Source: Trichocoleus desertorum ATA4-8-CV12 (GTDB taxonomy: Bacteria; Cyanobacteriota; Cyanobacteriia; FACHB-46). Taken from it: 39,783 bases of DNA. Below the pieces are notes generated by a model, which saw only the letters and a list, made by a program, of their open reading frames with translations, had not been told where the DNA came from and did not search any database. Below, in pieces: positions 1 to 6,059 of this stretch. Each line of letters begins with the position of its first letter. The first letter of the stretch is position 1. The stretch lies in NCBI GenBank assembly GCA_019358975.1, contig JAHHIL010000052.1:1-39783 (forward strand), in the 5' to 3' direction. A program made the translations under genes and the position numbers.

Positions 1-127
1 AAAAAACGACAAGTTACCCGACACCACCCGACAGAAAAACCCCGCTATAAACTGGCGGGGCTTTTATTAGAAAATCAGATAAGTTTTAAGTGTTTTAGTA
101 TGTTGTATGAGAAGTTAAGAAGGGTTT
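1..127. repeat. Terminal direct repeat, left copy (circular overlap)
   Basis: These 127 bases are identical to the last 127 bases of the window. A perfect overlap of exactly this length is typical of an assembler k-mer at the join of a circular contig, so this is most likely one physical copy. It contains two ACCCGACA repeats, a terminator and the 3' end of the first gene. Confidence 0.93.
40..68. terminator. Intrinsic terminator at the circle junction
   Basis: CCCCGC (40-45) pairs with GCGGGG (55-60) across a 9-nt loop and is followed by CTTTTATT. An A-run lies on the other side, so it could stop transcription from both directions: the ATPase operon arriving on the + strand and the 115-669 gene arriving on the - strand. 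The same hairpin is seen again at 39696-39724 because of the overlap. Confidence 0.75.
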
Positions 128-669
128 GACCAGTATCCTTCTATCATGCTCTGACCATGTTCTGCTAGAAGATAGCTACAGTAGTCTTCCCATACTTGAG
201 TGCTCCATCCATCTAGCGTCTTTAAATATCTTGGAATAGCTTTTTCGTGCTCGTACCGCGTATTCAAGAAACTCATTGGATAAGTGACTTCTGTGTGAGC
301 AGGAATATTGTGTTTAGCCAGAAGTTCTAGCAACTCTAGTCCCTCAATTTTGCACATTCGAAGGTGTTCTATGACGTAGGAGAAGTTAGCAGGATCACTT
401 TGATTTGCCACTACCACGATGCAGAAGCCAAGATATAGCGGGTTGTTGTGCCCTCCTGAAAAATAACCTTTAGAATTTGCATCCAGGATTGCCTGAGCTT
501 GATTGTCTTCACGAACAAGACTTGTCCACCAGTCTGGAATAGGGCTTTCATCGAATCCATAGCCACTCATCACCCAAAATGTACCAACAATGCTTTTTCG
601 CTGGTTCTCTAGCAAGGTGATTGCTCTAGTGCAGCTCGTGGTACCGATTCGCGGAAGTAATGCCCCCAT
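115..669 (-). CDS. Hypothetical protein, 184 aa
   Basis: I do not recognise the family. The start is well supported: a strong Shine-Dalgarno sequence (AAAGGAGG on the minus strand, about 675-682) precedes the ATG. The protein is soluble-looking and rich in aromatic residues. It has a hydrophobic strand near residues 80-88 (GFCIVVVANQ) that is matched in style by the upstream neighbour (CSFVVVFREP), so the two genes may encode distant relatives or partners. Only 17 bases separate the genes, indicating one operon. The 3' end lies inside the terminal overlap and is complete. Confidence 0.7.
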   Translation of the reverse strand: MGALLPRIGTTSCTRAITLLENQRKSIVGTFWVMSGYGFDESPIPDWWTSLVREDNQAQAILDANSKGYFSGGHNNPLYLGFCIVVVANQSDPANFSYVIEHLRMCKIEGLELLELLAKHNIPAHTEVTYPMSFLNTRYEHEKAIPRYLKTLDGWSTQVWEDYCSYLLAEHGQSMIEGYWSNPS

Positions 670-686
670 GCTTGCCTCCTTTCCTG

Positions 687-1172
687 CTACTTAATATCAG
701 CGATACCTTCGATCTGCTTTTGAAATGACTGCCAAAAGCCTTCCATTCCTCCGAAAGGAAAAGCAGAGAAGCCAGCGTCACCCAACAGCTTCTCTCTAAG
801 AAACTTTTCCCACTCCGCTTGAGATCCGTATCCCTGGAGAGGATGGGTTTCAAAATCAGCAACTAATTGAGTAGCCACCAATTCTTTTTCTTTCAAAAAT
901 TCCATCATCTCGTTGAACGTACGAGGCCCCTCCCCGCTATAAGGGTCAGCGCTAGTTGTGCTCCACAAACTTACAAAAGCGGTCAGTTGCCCGATAGAGG
1001 CAGGCTCCCTAAACACGACCACAAAACTGCAACTAGATGATTGATTCATTGGATCGTCGTTTCGCACGACTGCTGCCACGCTGATTAAATGCTGGCGGTA
1101 TTTTTGAATCAAATCTCTTAGAACAAGCGTGCCTACAGAGATGCCATCACCAAGTAAATGCACATTGAGCAT
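687..1172 (-). CDS. Hypothetical protein, 161 aa
   Basis: First gene of a two-gene minus-strand operon with 115-669. No family recognised. There is no signal peptide or membrane segment. A central hydrophobic strand (residues about 48-55) is followed by an acidic and amphipathic C-terminal half. The ATG is preceded by a weak AGGAA-type ribosome site. It looks like a soluble cytoplasmic protein, and its function is unknown. Confidence 0.65.
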   Translation of the reverse strand: MLNVHLLGDGISVGTLVLRDLIQKYRQHLISVAAVVRNDDPMNQSSSCSFVVVFREPASIGQLTAFVSLWSTTSADPYSGEGPRTFNEMMEFLKEKELVATQLVADFETHPLQGYGSQAEWEKFLREKLLGDAGFSAFPFGGMEGFWQSFQKQIEGIADIK

Positions 1173-1276
1173 TTTGGATTTCCTACTAGATTGCTTAACG
1201 TGACATCCCTGGTTATAGCCATCTCATGGCATCAAAATGCTTGCCCTTAATGTAGTTGTAATGCGATCGCCCCGCT

Positions 1277-1501
1277 TCAATTTTGTTGCAGATTTTCAAC
1301 TTCAGTTGCTAGCTCTTCGAGGGTGCAATTTAATACTCTGCACAACACCAACATTTCTGTAGGTGTCAACTTTGGTGCTCTAGCACCCGTCTCCCAGTTG
1401 CTAACAGTCTGATCTGTTTTGCCTAAAGCTTGTGCTACCTGCCTTTGGGTCAAGCCTGCACGCTCCCGTAATCTCATAATTCGATTCCCGTCTGAACTCA
1501 T
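1277..1501 (-). CDS. XRE-family HTH repressor, 74 aa
   Basis: Small DNA-binding protein made of one Cro/C1-type helix-turn-helix: LRERAGLTQRQVAQALGKTD followed by VSNWETGARAPKLTPTEM, the classical XRE pattern. The frame is open upstream to 1600, but the ATG at 1499-1501 leaves a normal HTH N-terminus and puts the two palindromes 1508-1527 and 1548-1563 in the promoter, so I use it. It is divergent from the small-protein operon starting at 1648 and probably represses both itself and that operon. It is clearly paralogous to the HTH protein at 4146-4400, which brackets the other end of the cluster. Confidence 0.85.
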   Translation of the reverse strand: MSSDGNRIMRLRERAGLTQRQVAQALGKTDQTVSNWETGARAPKLTPTEMLVLCRVLNCTLEELATEVENLQQN

Positions 1502-1507
1502 TGCACC

Positions 1508-1527
1508 ATAACTATAACAATAGTTAT
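1508..1527. promoter_or_regulatory. Palindromic operator candidate of the XRE gene
   Basis: Perfect inverted repeat ATAACTAT-AACA-ATAGTTAT, 6 bases upstream of the repressor ATG. It overlaps a TATAAC -10-like box on the minus strand. Position and symmetry fit an autoregulatory XRE operator. Confidence 0.6.
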
Positions 1528-1537
1528 ACAAATATAG

Positions 1538-1567
1538 TTGACCTTTATACAACGATTGTTGTAATCT
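1538..1567 (+). promoter_or_regulatory. Promoter with embedded palindrome for the 1648 operon
   Basis: TTGACC (1538-1543) is followed after 18 bases by TAATCT (1562-1567), a plausible sigma-70-type promoter pointing at the small-protein operon. The spacer and -10 contain a second perfect inverted repeat, TACAAC-GATT-GTTGTA (1548-1563), a likely regulator site. Confidence 0.5.
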
Positions 1568-1647
1568 AGAAGCATAGAGAAAGCGCCCCGGTCTGGACAA
1601 CTGAAAGCGCTCCTCTATAAACCAATTCGCAAAGGTCTAACAGAATT

Positions 1648-1947
1648 ATGCCTCAAACTCTTGTTGTAGAAAACACTTCAGCGATCGCTCCTTCCACTAC
1701 TCCCTCTCAATCCGGTGAAGACGAGCGTGGCAGTGGTCGCATTTACTGCACACATCCCAACGCCATCAAGTATCCAGAGCACACCTACCGTGCGATCGCT
1801 CAAATCACTCACAAATCAGGCAAGCAAGCCACTGCTGATGTGGTGGTGCTCAATCCTTGTCTAGCTGCGATCGATAAGTGCCTTGATGTGGTGCTCGGTA
1901 CTGGCTGGCATACCACTCAGTATCAATGGTGCGATGCACCGTTCTAG
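1648..1947 (+). CDS. Hypothetical protein, 99 aa
   Basis: First gene of the + strand small-protein cluster. The N-terminal 30 residues are Ser/Thr-rich and probably disordered. The rest looks like a small alpha/beta domain with two cysteines (IYCTHPN and VLNPCLAAIDKC) and a C-terminal GWHTTQYQWCDAPF. No family recognised. It lies downstream of the promoter at 1538-1567, divergent from the XRE repressor. Confidence 0.65.
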   Translation: MPQTLVVENTSAIAPSTTPSQSGEDERGSGRIYCTHPNAIKYPEHTYRAIAQITHKSGKQATADVVVLNPCLAAIDKCLDVVLGTGWHTTQYQWCDAPF

Positions 1948-1979
1948 TTGAGAGGTAGGGCGATCGCAAGGTCGCCCCT

Positions 1980-2192
1980 ATGACATCCAAGTACCCGCAA
2001 CCGCAGTTCCGGTTATTCCACCGAGTCATCCACACCGGAAGTAGCGACGCGGGCACCATGCAAAGCGCTGGAACGATTTACGGCATTGTTCACAACCCAG
2101 AACACCATCAACCTGGCTTCTGGTATTACATCCACTTCGATGACGGCATTAACGACACAGATCTCGAAGCGAACCTTACAGCACTGGATTAA
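1980..2192 (+). CDS. Small SH3-like protein, 70 aa
   Basis: Short beta-rich protein with the pattern F-R-hydrophobic-x-R-V, then GTIYGIV, then FWYYIHFDD, then an acidic D-L ending. The same order occurs in the 86-aa protein at 3827-4087 (FRFWQRVRI, GVIVGMDY, WWYSIELDE), so the two are diverged paralogues at opposite ends of the cluster. The layout resembles small SH3-like barrels common in cyanobacterial plasmids; that fold assignment is inference. Confidence 0.65.
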   Translation: MTSKYPQPQFRLFHRVIHTGSSDAGTMQSAGTIYGIVHNPEHHQPGFWYYIHFDDGINDTDLEANLTALD

Positions 2193-2203
2193 AGGATTTG
2201 GTC

Positions 2204-2470
2204 ATGAATTTGAATTTAAGCGATCGCGTTAATCAACGAATCAGCGACAACGTAGAAACCTTGCAATGGCTAGGACAAGTTTTAGCCGAGATAGACGAGC
2301 TAGAAAAAATTGAGATCACTATTACAAGCAATGAAATCAAGGTGGTGTGCGCCGATGTGTTTCTTTGCGACCAGCTTCTAAGAATGGCAGTGGACGCAGG
2401 CTATCAAAGACTTGTCTCCGTGTGGGCTGGCTGTCACCACTACGGCAAGAACCATTTCAATCGGGGTTAG
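2204..2470 (+). CDS. Hypothetical protein of the repeated small-domain family, 88 aa
   Basis: The ATG at 2204 has an AAAGGA ribosome site 7 bases upstream; an in-frame TTG at 2198 is less likely. The C-terminal half carries a pattern shared with neighbours: two strands (IEITITSNEIKVV), a helix with D-x-L (CDQLLRMAVDAGY), then a strand ending in a G and H/Y (LVSVWAGCHHYG). I read this as one copy of a domain that recurs in the genes at 2805, 3089 (twice) and 3614. Function unknown. Confidence 0.7.
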   Translation: MNLNLSDRVNQRISDNVETLQWLGQVLAEIDELEKIEITITSNEIKVVCADVFLCDQLLRMAVDAGYQRLVSVWAGCHHYGKNHFNRG

Positions 2471-2472
2471 TC

Positions 2473-2805
2473 ATGCAAAATATTCAATTCCCCTATCACG
2501 GCTGGGTCGTCAAAGTGACTCCCGAATCAGACGGTTGGACTGCACACATCCAGCATCCGCGCCAATTTGAGGACAACGAGTTTATTCCTTTAGCTCATCA
2601 ATTCGATTGCGCCTCTGATGCCGTACAAGCCTGTATGTATTGGGCAGAAACAGCTACCGCACAATTGGCGATCCGCGAGTTTCTTAACGATGAAGAAGCT
2701 GGCGATCGCCTGAGTGCAGATGAAAGTTGCCGTCTATTCCTATCCATTGGGAGAGAGGCATGGCGCAAGAGAGTTCCTAGTAGGGCAGCAAAGGAGGCGC
2801 AGTGA
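2473..2805 (+). CDS. Hypothetical protein, 110 aa
   Basis: The ATG at 2473 follows the previous stop by 2 bases. The frame is open further upstream, but that extension only overlaps the previous gene. The protein starts with a beta-hairpin pattern (YHGWVVKVTPESDGWTAHIQ) and ends in a helical Arg-rich tail. The layout recalls small HicB-like or DUF-type modules, but I cannot assign it. Its last bases overlap the next start (GTGATG). Confidence 0.65.
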   Translation: MQNIQFPYHGWVVKVTPESDGWTAHIQHPRQFEDNEFIPLAHQFDCASDAVQACMYWAETATAQLAIREFLNDEEAGDRLSADESCRLFLSIGREAWRKRVPSRAAKEAQ

Positions 2806-3092
2806 TGCACGAAATCTTCACCCCAGAGGACAAGCGCTTCTACGAATGGATTTCACTAATCAGAGAGCCGCAAGGTGTGAGAGTTCAGATTCTCAACGAG
2901 CTGATTGAAGTTCACGTTGGCGACAAGTACCAAGCCGGAGAGCTATGGCGTGCTCTACCCATTCTCAAGCTAGGCCAAGGTTCACTGAAGCATGTGGATC
3001 TCTGGATAGGCAAAAGACTGTATCTCTACACCCGTCACCGATTGACGCTAGACGACATTGCTATAAAGCCACCAAAGAGGAAGAAGCCATGA
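2805..3092 (+). CDS. Hypothetical protein of the repeated small-domain family, 95 aa
   Basis: AAAGGAGG at 2790-2797 places the start at the ATG 2805 rather than the GTG at 2802. The sequence carries the cluster domain: FYEWISLIREPQGVRVQIL, then helix AGELWRALPIL, then VDLWIGKRLYLY. It aligns by eye with the second half of the next protein (IKEPQKIKIEV, ERIWREYC, LEIWSGDHQY) and with the 67-aa protein at 3614. Its stop overlaps the following start (ATGA). Confidence 0.7.
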   Translation: MHEIFTPEDKRFYEWISLIREPQGVRVQILNELIEVHVGDKYQAGELWRALPILKLGQGSLKHVDLWIGKRLYLYTRHRLTLDDIAIKPPKRKKP

Positions 3093-3610
3093 ATCTCACA
3101 GAAATCATAAAGCAGAAGCTCGTGCTAAAAAATTTCAAATGTTTCCTTTCCATAGACCTCAGCTTAAATAGGCTCGAAATTTCATGCAACTCACTGGAGG
3201 ATTGCGATCGCCTCATTGAAGACCCTTTTCTCGACAATATGGTCAAGGGAGCCAACGAAGTAGGTTTTGAGGAAATAGACATTAATTGCGGTAGGGAGTT
3301 GATTCAATCCCTCCCCATACGAATGCTGCTGGATTACGACAAATCAATGCCCTTGTTTGATCACTTCTTTTTCAAGATGGTGGGTTCAATCAAGGAGCCG
3401 CAGAAAATCAAAATTGAGGTCAGGGAAGGGATTGTAATTGTGCGGTTGTGGTCTGACGAGGAAGATGTGGCAGAGCGAATTTGGCGAGAATATTGCGGTG
3501 CTTTTTGGCTCACTGGCTACTACCTAGAGATCTGGTCGGGGGATCACCAATATGCCACTTCAAAGCTCCTTTTTAAGGTCAAAAAAACCCAATCCACAGA
3601 GGGGGCATGA
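3089..3610 (+). CDS. Two-domain member of the small-domain family, 173 aa
   Basis: The start at ATG 3089 overlaps the preceding stop by four bases, a translational-coupling arrangement. The protein looks like a tandem duplication. The first unit ends with LEISCNSLEDCDRL and GFEEIDINCGRE. The second runs from FFFKMVGSIKEPQKIKIEV through ERIWREYC to YYLEIWSGDHQY. Each unit has the strand-strand-helix-strand-G order found in the genes either side. No catalytic motif is visible. Confidence 0.72.
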   Translation: MNLTEIIKQKLVLKNFKCFLSIDLSLNRLEISCNSLEDCDRLIEDPFLDNMVKGANEVGFEEIDINCGRELIQSLPIRMLLDYDKSMPLFDHFFFKMVGSIKEPQKIKIEVREGIVIVRLWSDEEDVAERIWREYCGAFWLTGYYLEIWSGDHQYATSKLLFKVKKTQSTEGA

Positions 3611-3613
3611 AGT

Positions 3614-3817
3614 ATGGATAGCAGGTTTTTGAAATGGCTTACCCTCGTAAGGCCAACTTCTGATGTTGTCCCAGCACCCGATCGCTACATCGTCTACACA
3701 GATTGCGTTGACGAAGCTGATGACCTCTGGCGATCGCGCTATCTACTTGGCAAGCCGTTAGAGATCATCATCGGTCGTCGCTATACCCCTAGCGTTGAAC
3801 TCCAGAAAACTTGGTAA
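3614..3817 (+). CDS. Short member of the small-domain family, 67 aa
   Basis: It begins 3 bases after the previous stop. The pattern FLKWLTLVRP, then YIVYTDCVDEADDLWRSRYLLG, then LEIIIGRRYTPS matches the domain in 2805-3092 and the C-terminal half of 3089-3610 without the extra N-terminal part. Function unknown; clearly part of the same operon. Confidence 0.65.
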   Translation: MDSRFLKWLTLVRPTSDVVPAPDRYIVYTDCVDEADDLWRSRYLLGKPLEIIIGRRYTPSVELQKTW

Positions 3818-3826
3818 AGGTGCAAC

Positions 3827-4087
3827 ATGCGAACCAAAATTAAAGCCATTTGTATTCGCCTACCACCTGCCATTCATAAACCTAAATTCCGTTTCTGGCA
3901 ACGAGTGAGAATTGATGACCAGTGGGATGACTACGGGGTGATCGTCGGCATGGATTACGTCACTGAGTTAGGTTTCAGCAAAGCCGATTGTGGCTGGTGG
4001 TACTCAATCGAGCTAGACGAGAGTATTCCTCATAAGCGATTGGAGCCTATCAGGAGTGCTGCGGAAGCAGACCTAAAAGCTTTATAG
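3827..4087 (+). CDS. Small SH3-like protein, 86 aa
   Basis: Last gene of the operon, 9 bases after the preceding stop. It shares the order FRFWQRVRI / GVIVGMDY / CGWWYSIELDE / acidic D-L ending with the 70-aa protein at 1980-2192. A terminator follows immediately, so this ends the transcript. Possible roles are nucleic-acid binding or a protein adaptor, but nothing in the sequence decides. Confidence 0.68.
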   Translation: MRTKIKAICIRLPPAIHKPKFRFWQRVRIDDQWDDYGVIVGMDYVTELGFSKADCGWWYSIELDESIPHKRLEPIRSAAEADLKAL

Positions 4088-4114
4088 TTCCATCGCTGAA
4101 TTCGTACCCTTGTG

Positions 4115-4140
4115 GCCCACTTCTCTGAGGTGGGCTTTTT
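4115..4140. terminator. Intrinsic terminator between convergent genes
   Basis: GCCCACTTC and GAGGTGGGC form a 9-bp stem (with one G-T pair) around a TCT loop, followed by five T. It closes the + strand small-protein operon just before the convergent XRE gene. Confidence 0.85.
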
Positions 4141-4145
4141 GCTGG

Positions 4146-4400
4146 CTATGGGTTGCGATCGCCTGCTTTTCTCCCTGGTTTCTTACGCTTTTGTTCAATG
4201 CGTGACACATCAATAGCCTCAGAGAATTCCTCCAAAGTGCATTGATAAGCCGCTAACACCTGCATCATTTCTCTTGGTTCTAGCTTGGGAATAGATCGCC
4301 CTGCCTCCCAATTGCGGATAGTGCCGCTCGATTTGCCGCAGCTTTCGGCTATCTGCTCAGCTGTTAGTCCCGCCCTCTGCCTGAGTTCTTCGATATTCAT
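4146..4400 (-). CDS. XRE-family HTH repressor, 84 aa
   Basis: Helix-turn-helix of the Cro/C1 type: LRQRAGLTAEQIAESCGKSS then IRNWEAGRSIPKLEPREM, followed by a short alpha-helical part and a basic tail (EQKRKKPGRKAG). It is a paralogue of the repressor at 1277-1501, with the same spacing and a matching CTLEE motif. I start it at ATG 4400; an ATG five codons upstream (4415) is possible. The palindrome 4415-4433 and a TTGTTT-17-TATGAT promoter (minus strand, 4439-4467) lie in front of it, so autorepression and control of the divergent gene at 4515 are likely. Confidence 0.83.
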   Translation of the reverse strand: MNIEELRQRAGLTAEQIAESCGKSSGTIRNWEAGRSIPKLEPREMMQVLAAYQCTLEEFSEAIDVSRIEQKRKKPGRKAGDRNP

Positions 4401-4414
4401 TAAATCTTTAATCA

Positions 4415-4433
4415 TTAATTGATTGACAATTAA
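4415..4433. promoter_or_regulatory. Palindromic operator candidate of the second XRE gene
   Basis: Perfect inverted repeat TTAATTG-ATTGA-CAATTAA. It covers the -35 box of the divergent + promoter and lies downstream of the minus -10. This is the same arrangement as at the other XRE gene. Confidence 0.6.
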
Positions 4434-4451
4434 AAAATATCATAGTAATTT
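4423..4451 (+). promoter_or_regulatory. Promoter for the 4515 gene
   Basis: A perfect -35 TTGACA (4423-4428) lies 17 bases from TAATTT (4446-4451). The transcript would start near 4458, which argues that the ATG at 4458 is too close and that the ATG at 4515 is the start. Confidence 0.6.
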
Positions 4452-4467
4452 AGATACATGCAAACAA
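4439..4467 (-). promoter_or_regulatory. Promoter for the XRE gene
   Basis: On the minus strand TTGTTT (4462-4467) and TATGAT (4439-4444) are separated by 17 bases, a good sigma-70-type match. It overlaps the + strand promoter back to back. Confidence 0.5.
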
Positions 4468-4514
4468 ACCGCATCGCTTCAAGCGGTTTTCACCACACGC
4501 AGAGGTTTTTCACA

Positions 4515-5180
4515 ATGCAACTCTCCACCATCAAGTCTCAAGTTCTCGCTACCCTCGCAGCTTCCACTGCTTCCCAAGTTAAAGACTGGGCTGAGTGTCA
4601 CGGCTTGAATGTTGACCTCCGCACAACGGCTGGCTGGCAGCAAGTGTTAGAGGCGATCGCGGTTCAGTTAAAGCCCGCAGCAGACAAAGCGATCGCAACT
4701 GTCAAAGAAGCTGCTGTAGCGGTACATAATGCCGACTACGAACAACTCAAGCAAGACGCTTGCGACAAGGCGCTACAGCTCAAGGTTGCAGCTGTGGATG
4801 GAGCACTTGATGCCCACGCGATTCTCAAGCAGCATTGGGGGCCAGCACTTCGCCTGACTTGGGATGTATCTAGATTGATTGCACTTTGGACTGCGATCGC
4901 GGCTATTTATTGCCTCCGAGCAGGGCAACAGGTTCGGACCTGTGTGGATGAACTGGAGTACAGCGGAATGAGGCCGCATCAGATTGCATGGTTCTTTGCT
5001 AAGCCGCTGGTAAAGAGGGTGCGTAAGCTGGGCTACGTGATGCGCGATCGCCTTCAAGTTTGGGTGCTAAACAAACTGGCTGAAGTCAAGCGCCTAGCTC
5101 GGTTGCGGAAAGTTCGCGAAGCCGTAGCTTACGCAGCAGTTGGTTTTATAGGCGTTGCTGCTACTAGCCTGATCGGCTAA
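4515..5180 (+). CDS. Hypothetical amphipathic/membrane-associated protein, 221 aa
   Basis: Ala-rich, mostly helical protein. I choose ATG 4515 (AGAGG upstream) because the promoter ends at 4451. Residues about 60-105 form amphipathic helices with many Ala, Lys and Val. A hydrophobic stretch (LIALWTAIAAIYCLRAG) and a hydrophobic C-terminus (AYAAVGFIGVAATSLIG) could be membrane segments, separated by a basic helical part (RLARLRKVREAV). No family recognised. It is transcribed alone, with its own promoter and terminator, under the likely control of the divergent XRE repressor. Confidence 0.7.
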   Translation: MQLSTIKSQVLATLAASTASQVKDWAECHGLNVDLRTTAGWQQVLEAIAVQLKPAADKAIATVKEAAVAVHNADYEQLKQDACDKALQLKVAAVDGALDAHAILKQHWGPALRLTWDVSRLIALWTAIAAIYCLRAGQQVRTCVDELEYSGMRPHQIAWFFAKPLVKRVRKLGYVMRDRLQVWVLNKLAEVKRLARLRKVREAVAYAAVGFIGVAATSLIG

Positions 5181-5188
5181 AAGTTTCG

Positions 5189-5210
5189 GGGGTGGAAGAC
5201 CACCCCTTCT
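5189..5210 (+). terminator. Intrinsic terminator of the 4515 gene
   Basis: GGGGTGG-AAGA-CCACCCC, a perfect 7-bp stem with a tetraloop followed by TTCTT, starts 8 bases after the stop codon. Confidence 0.8.
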
Positions 5211-5310
5211 TGCCCGATCGCTCTAACCCTGTTCCGTCAGAAGTTGGGCGATTGCTACGACAGGCAGCGAGTTGAATCAACTTCCATTCCATTTTTAAGG
5301 ATGGATGAAC

Positions 5311-5456
5311 TGCGTCAAAAGTGCGTCAAGGCTGTGTCAGAAGTGCGGCAAAATCAATAACAGAAGCCGATGAAAGCGGATTCATACCCCATTGGTCCTA
5401 AAGGTGCGTCAAGAGTGCGTCAGAAGTGCGGCAAAATCTACAGTGCGGCAGTTTTG
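5311..5456. repeat. TGCGTCA / TGCGGCA iteron-like array
   Basis: The heptamer TGCG(T/G)CA occurs at least seven times here in one orientation, often as GTGCGTCAAG or AAGTGCGGCAAAAT (5311, 5322, 5344, 5405, 5415, 5427, 5443). Looser copies continue to about 5760. Dense directly repeated short words in a gene-poor region are typical of plasmid iterons or partition sites. This region is one of two candidate origins on the plasmid. Confidence 0.55.
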
Positions 5457-6059
5457 CCATACGGCGATGGCGCGGATTAGCTCGGTTTGAAAGACTTGCG
5501 GCAAGTGTGCGACGGTCACGCGACAGGATGCCGTAACCACGCGACAAGGGACGCGACCGCAGGCGTTAGGTATGGCGCAAAGAGAAGCCTGTCGCTGTCG
5601 CGCTTCGGGAAGCGCCTGTCGCAAGGTGCGGCAAAAAGTGCGGTAATCGCTGGCGCAGAAGTGCGGCAGGAAGGTGTTAGGTATGGCACAAAAACGAACT
5701 GGCGCGATCACATTTTGGGGAGCCAGTGCGGAACAAGTTGCGGCAGCGAAACAACGGCGGCTGATTGTGGCAGGGGGTGCCAAAAGGTGACTCATGCGGC
5801 TGATTACTGCGATCGCAACCTGGGATATGTGACAGACTGTGCCAATAAGTGCTGATTGGTGGCAGTGGGTGCTGCGACGTGTGAGTACGTAATCAAGATG
5901 GCAGATTGTGTGCGTTGCCCTGCTGACGATCGAGCCAACCCACACGCAGCTAATTAGAACCTGACTATCCGGCAACTGAAGACTCTAGCTTTTCTACAGT
6001 CGCCACGCCTTGCTCTCGTGATCGGGAACAGTGAAGGGTAGAGTCACCCAGCGATCGTA
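5457..6059. other. Gene-poor GC-rich region, possible gene remnants
   Basis: No convincing long gene. The only long frames (5487-5855 + and 5409-5975 -) have abnormal composition (Cys, Arg and His excess) generated by the repeats. A 17-base word GTTAGGTATGGC(G/A)CAAA occurs twice (about 5565-5581 and 5676-5692), each time giving a start ATGGCRCAA, as if the beginning of a small gene had been duplicated. Several very short frames (5683-5790, 5794-5832, about 5902-5956) are present, and only the first looks protein-like. Confidence 0.5.
5683..5790 (+). CDS. Possible small protein, 35 aa
   Basis: Short frame starting ATGGCACAAAAACG with reasonable codon use and a balanced basic/Ala composition (MAQKRTGAITFWGASAEQ...). 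AGGAAGG lies 14-20 bases upstream, a poor spacing for a ribosome site. It sits upstream of the tape-measure gene inside a degraded, repeat-rich region, so it may be a remnant. Confidence 0.25.
   Translation: MAQKRTGAITFWGASAEQVAAAKQRRLIVAGGAKR

Noticed and set aside
5311-5760. A CRISPR array, suggested by many short repeats.
   Set aside because: Repeat words are only 7-14 bases, spacing is irregular and no cas gene is present.
5409-5975. 188-codon minus-strand frame and 122-codon plus-strand frame in the repeat region.
   Set aside because: Abnormal Cys/Arg/His composition, internal repeats caused by the DNA iterons, and no ribosome sites.
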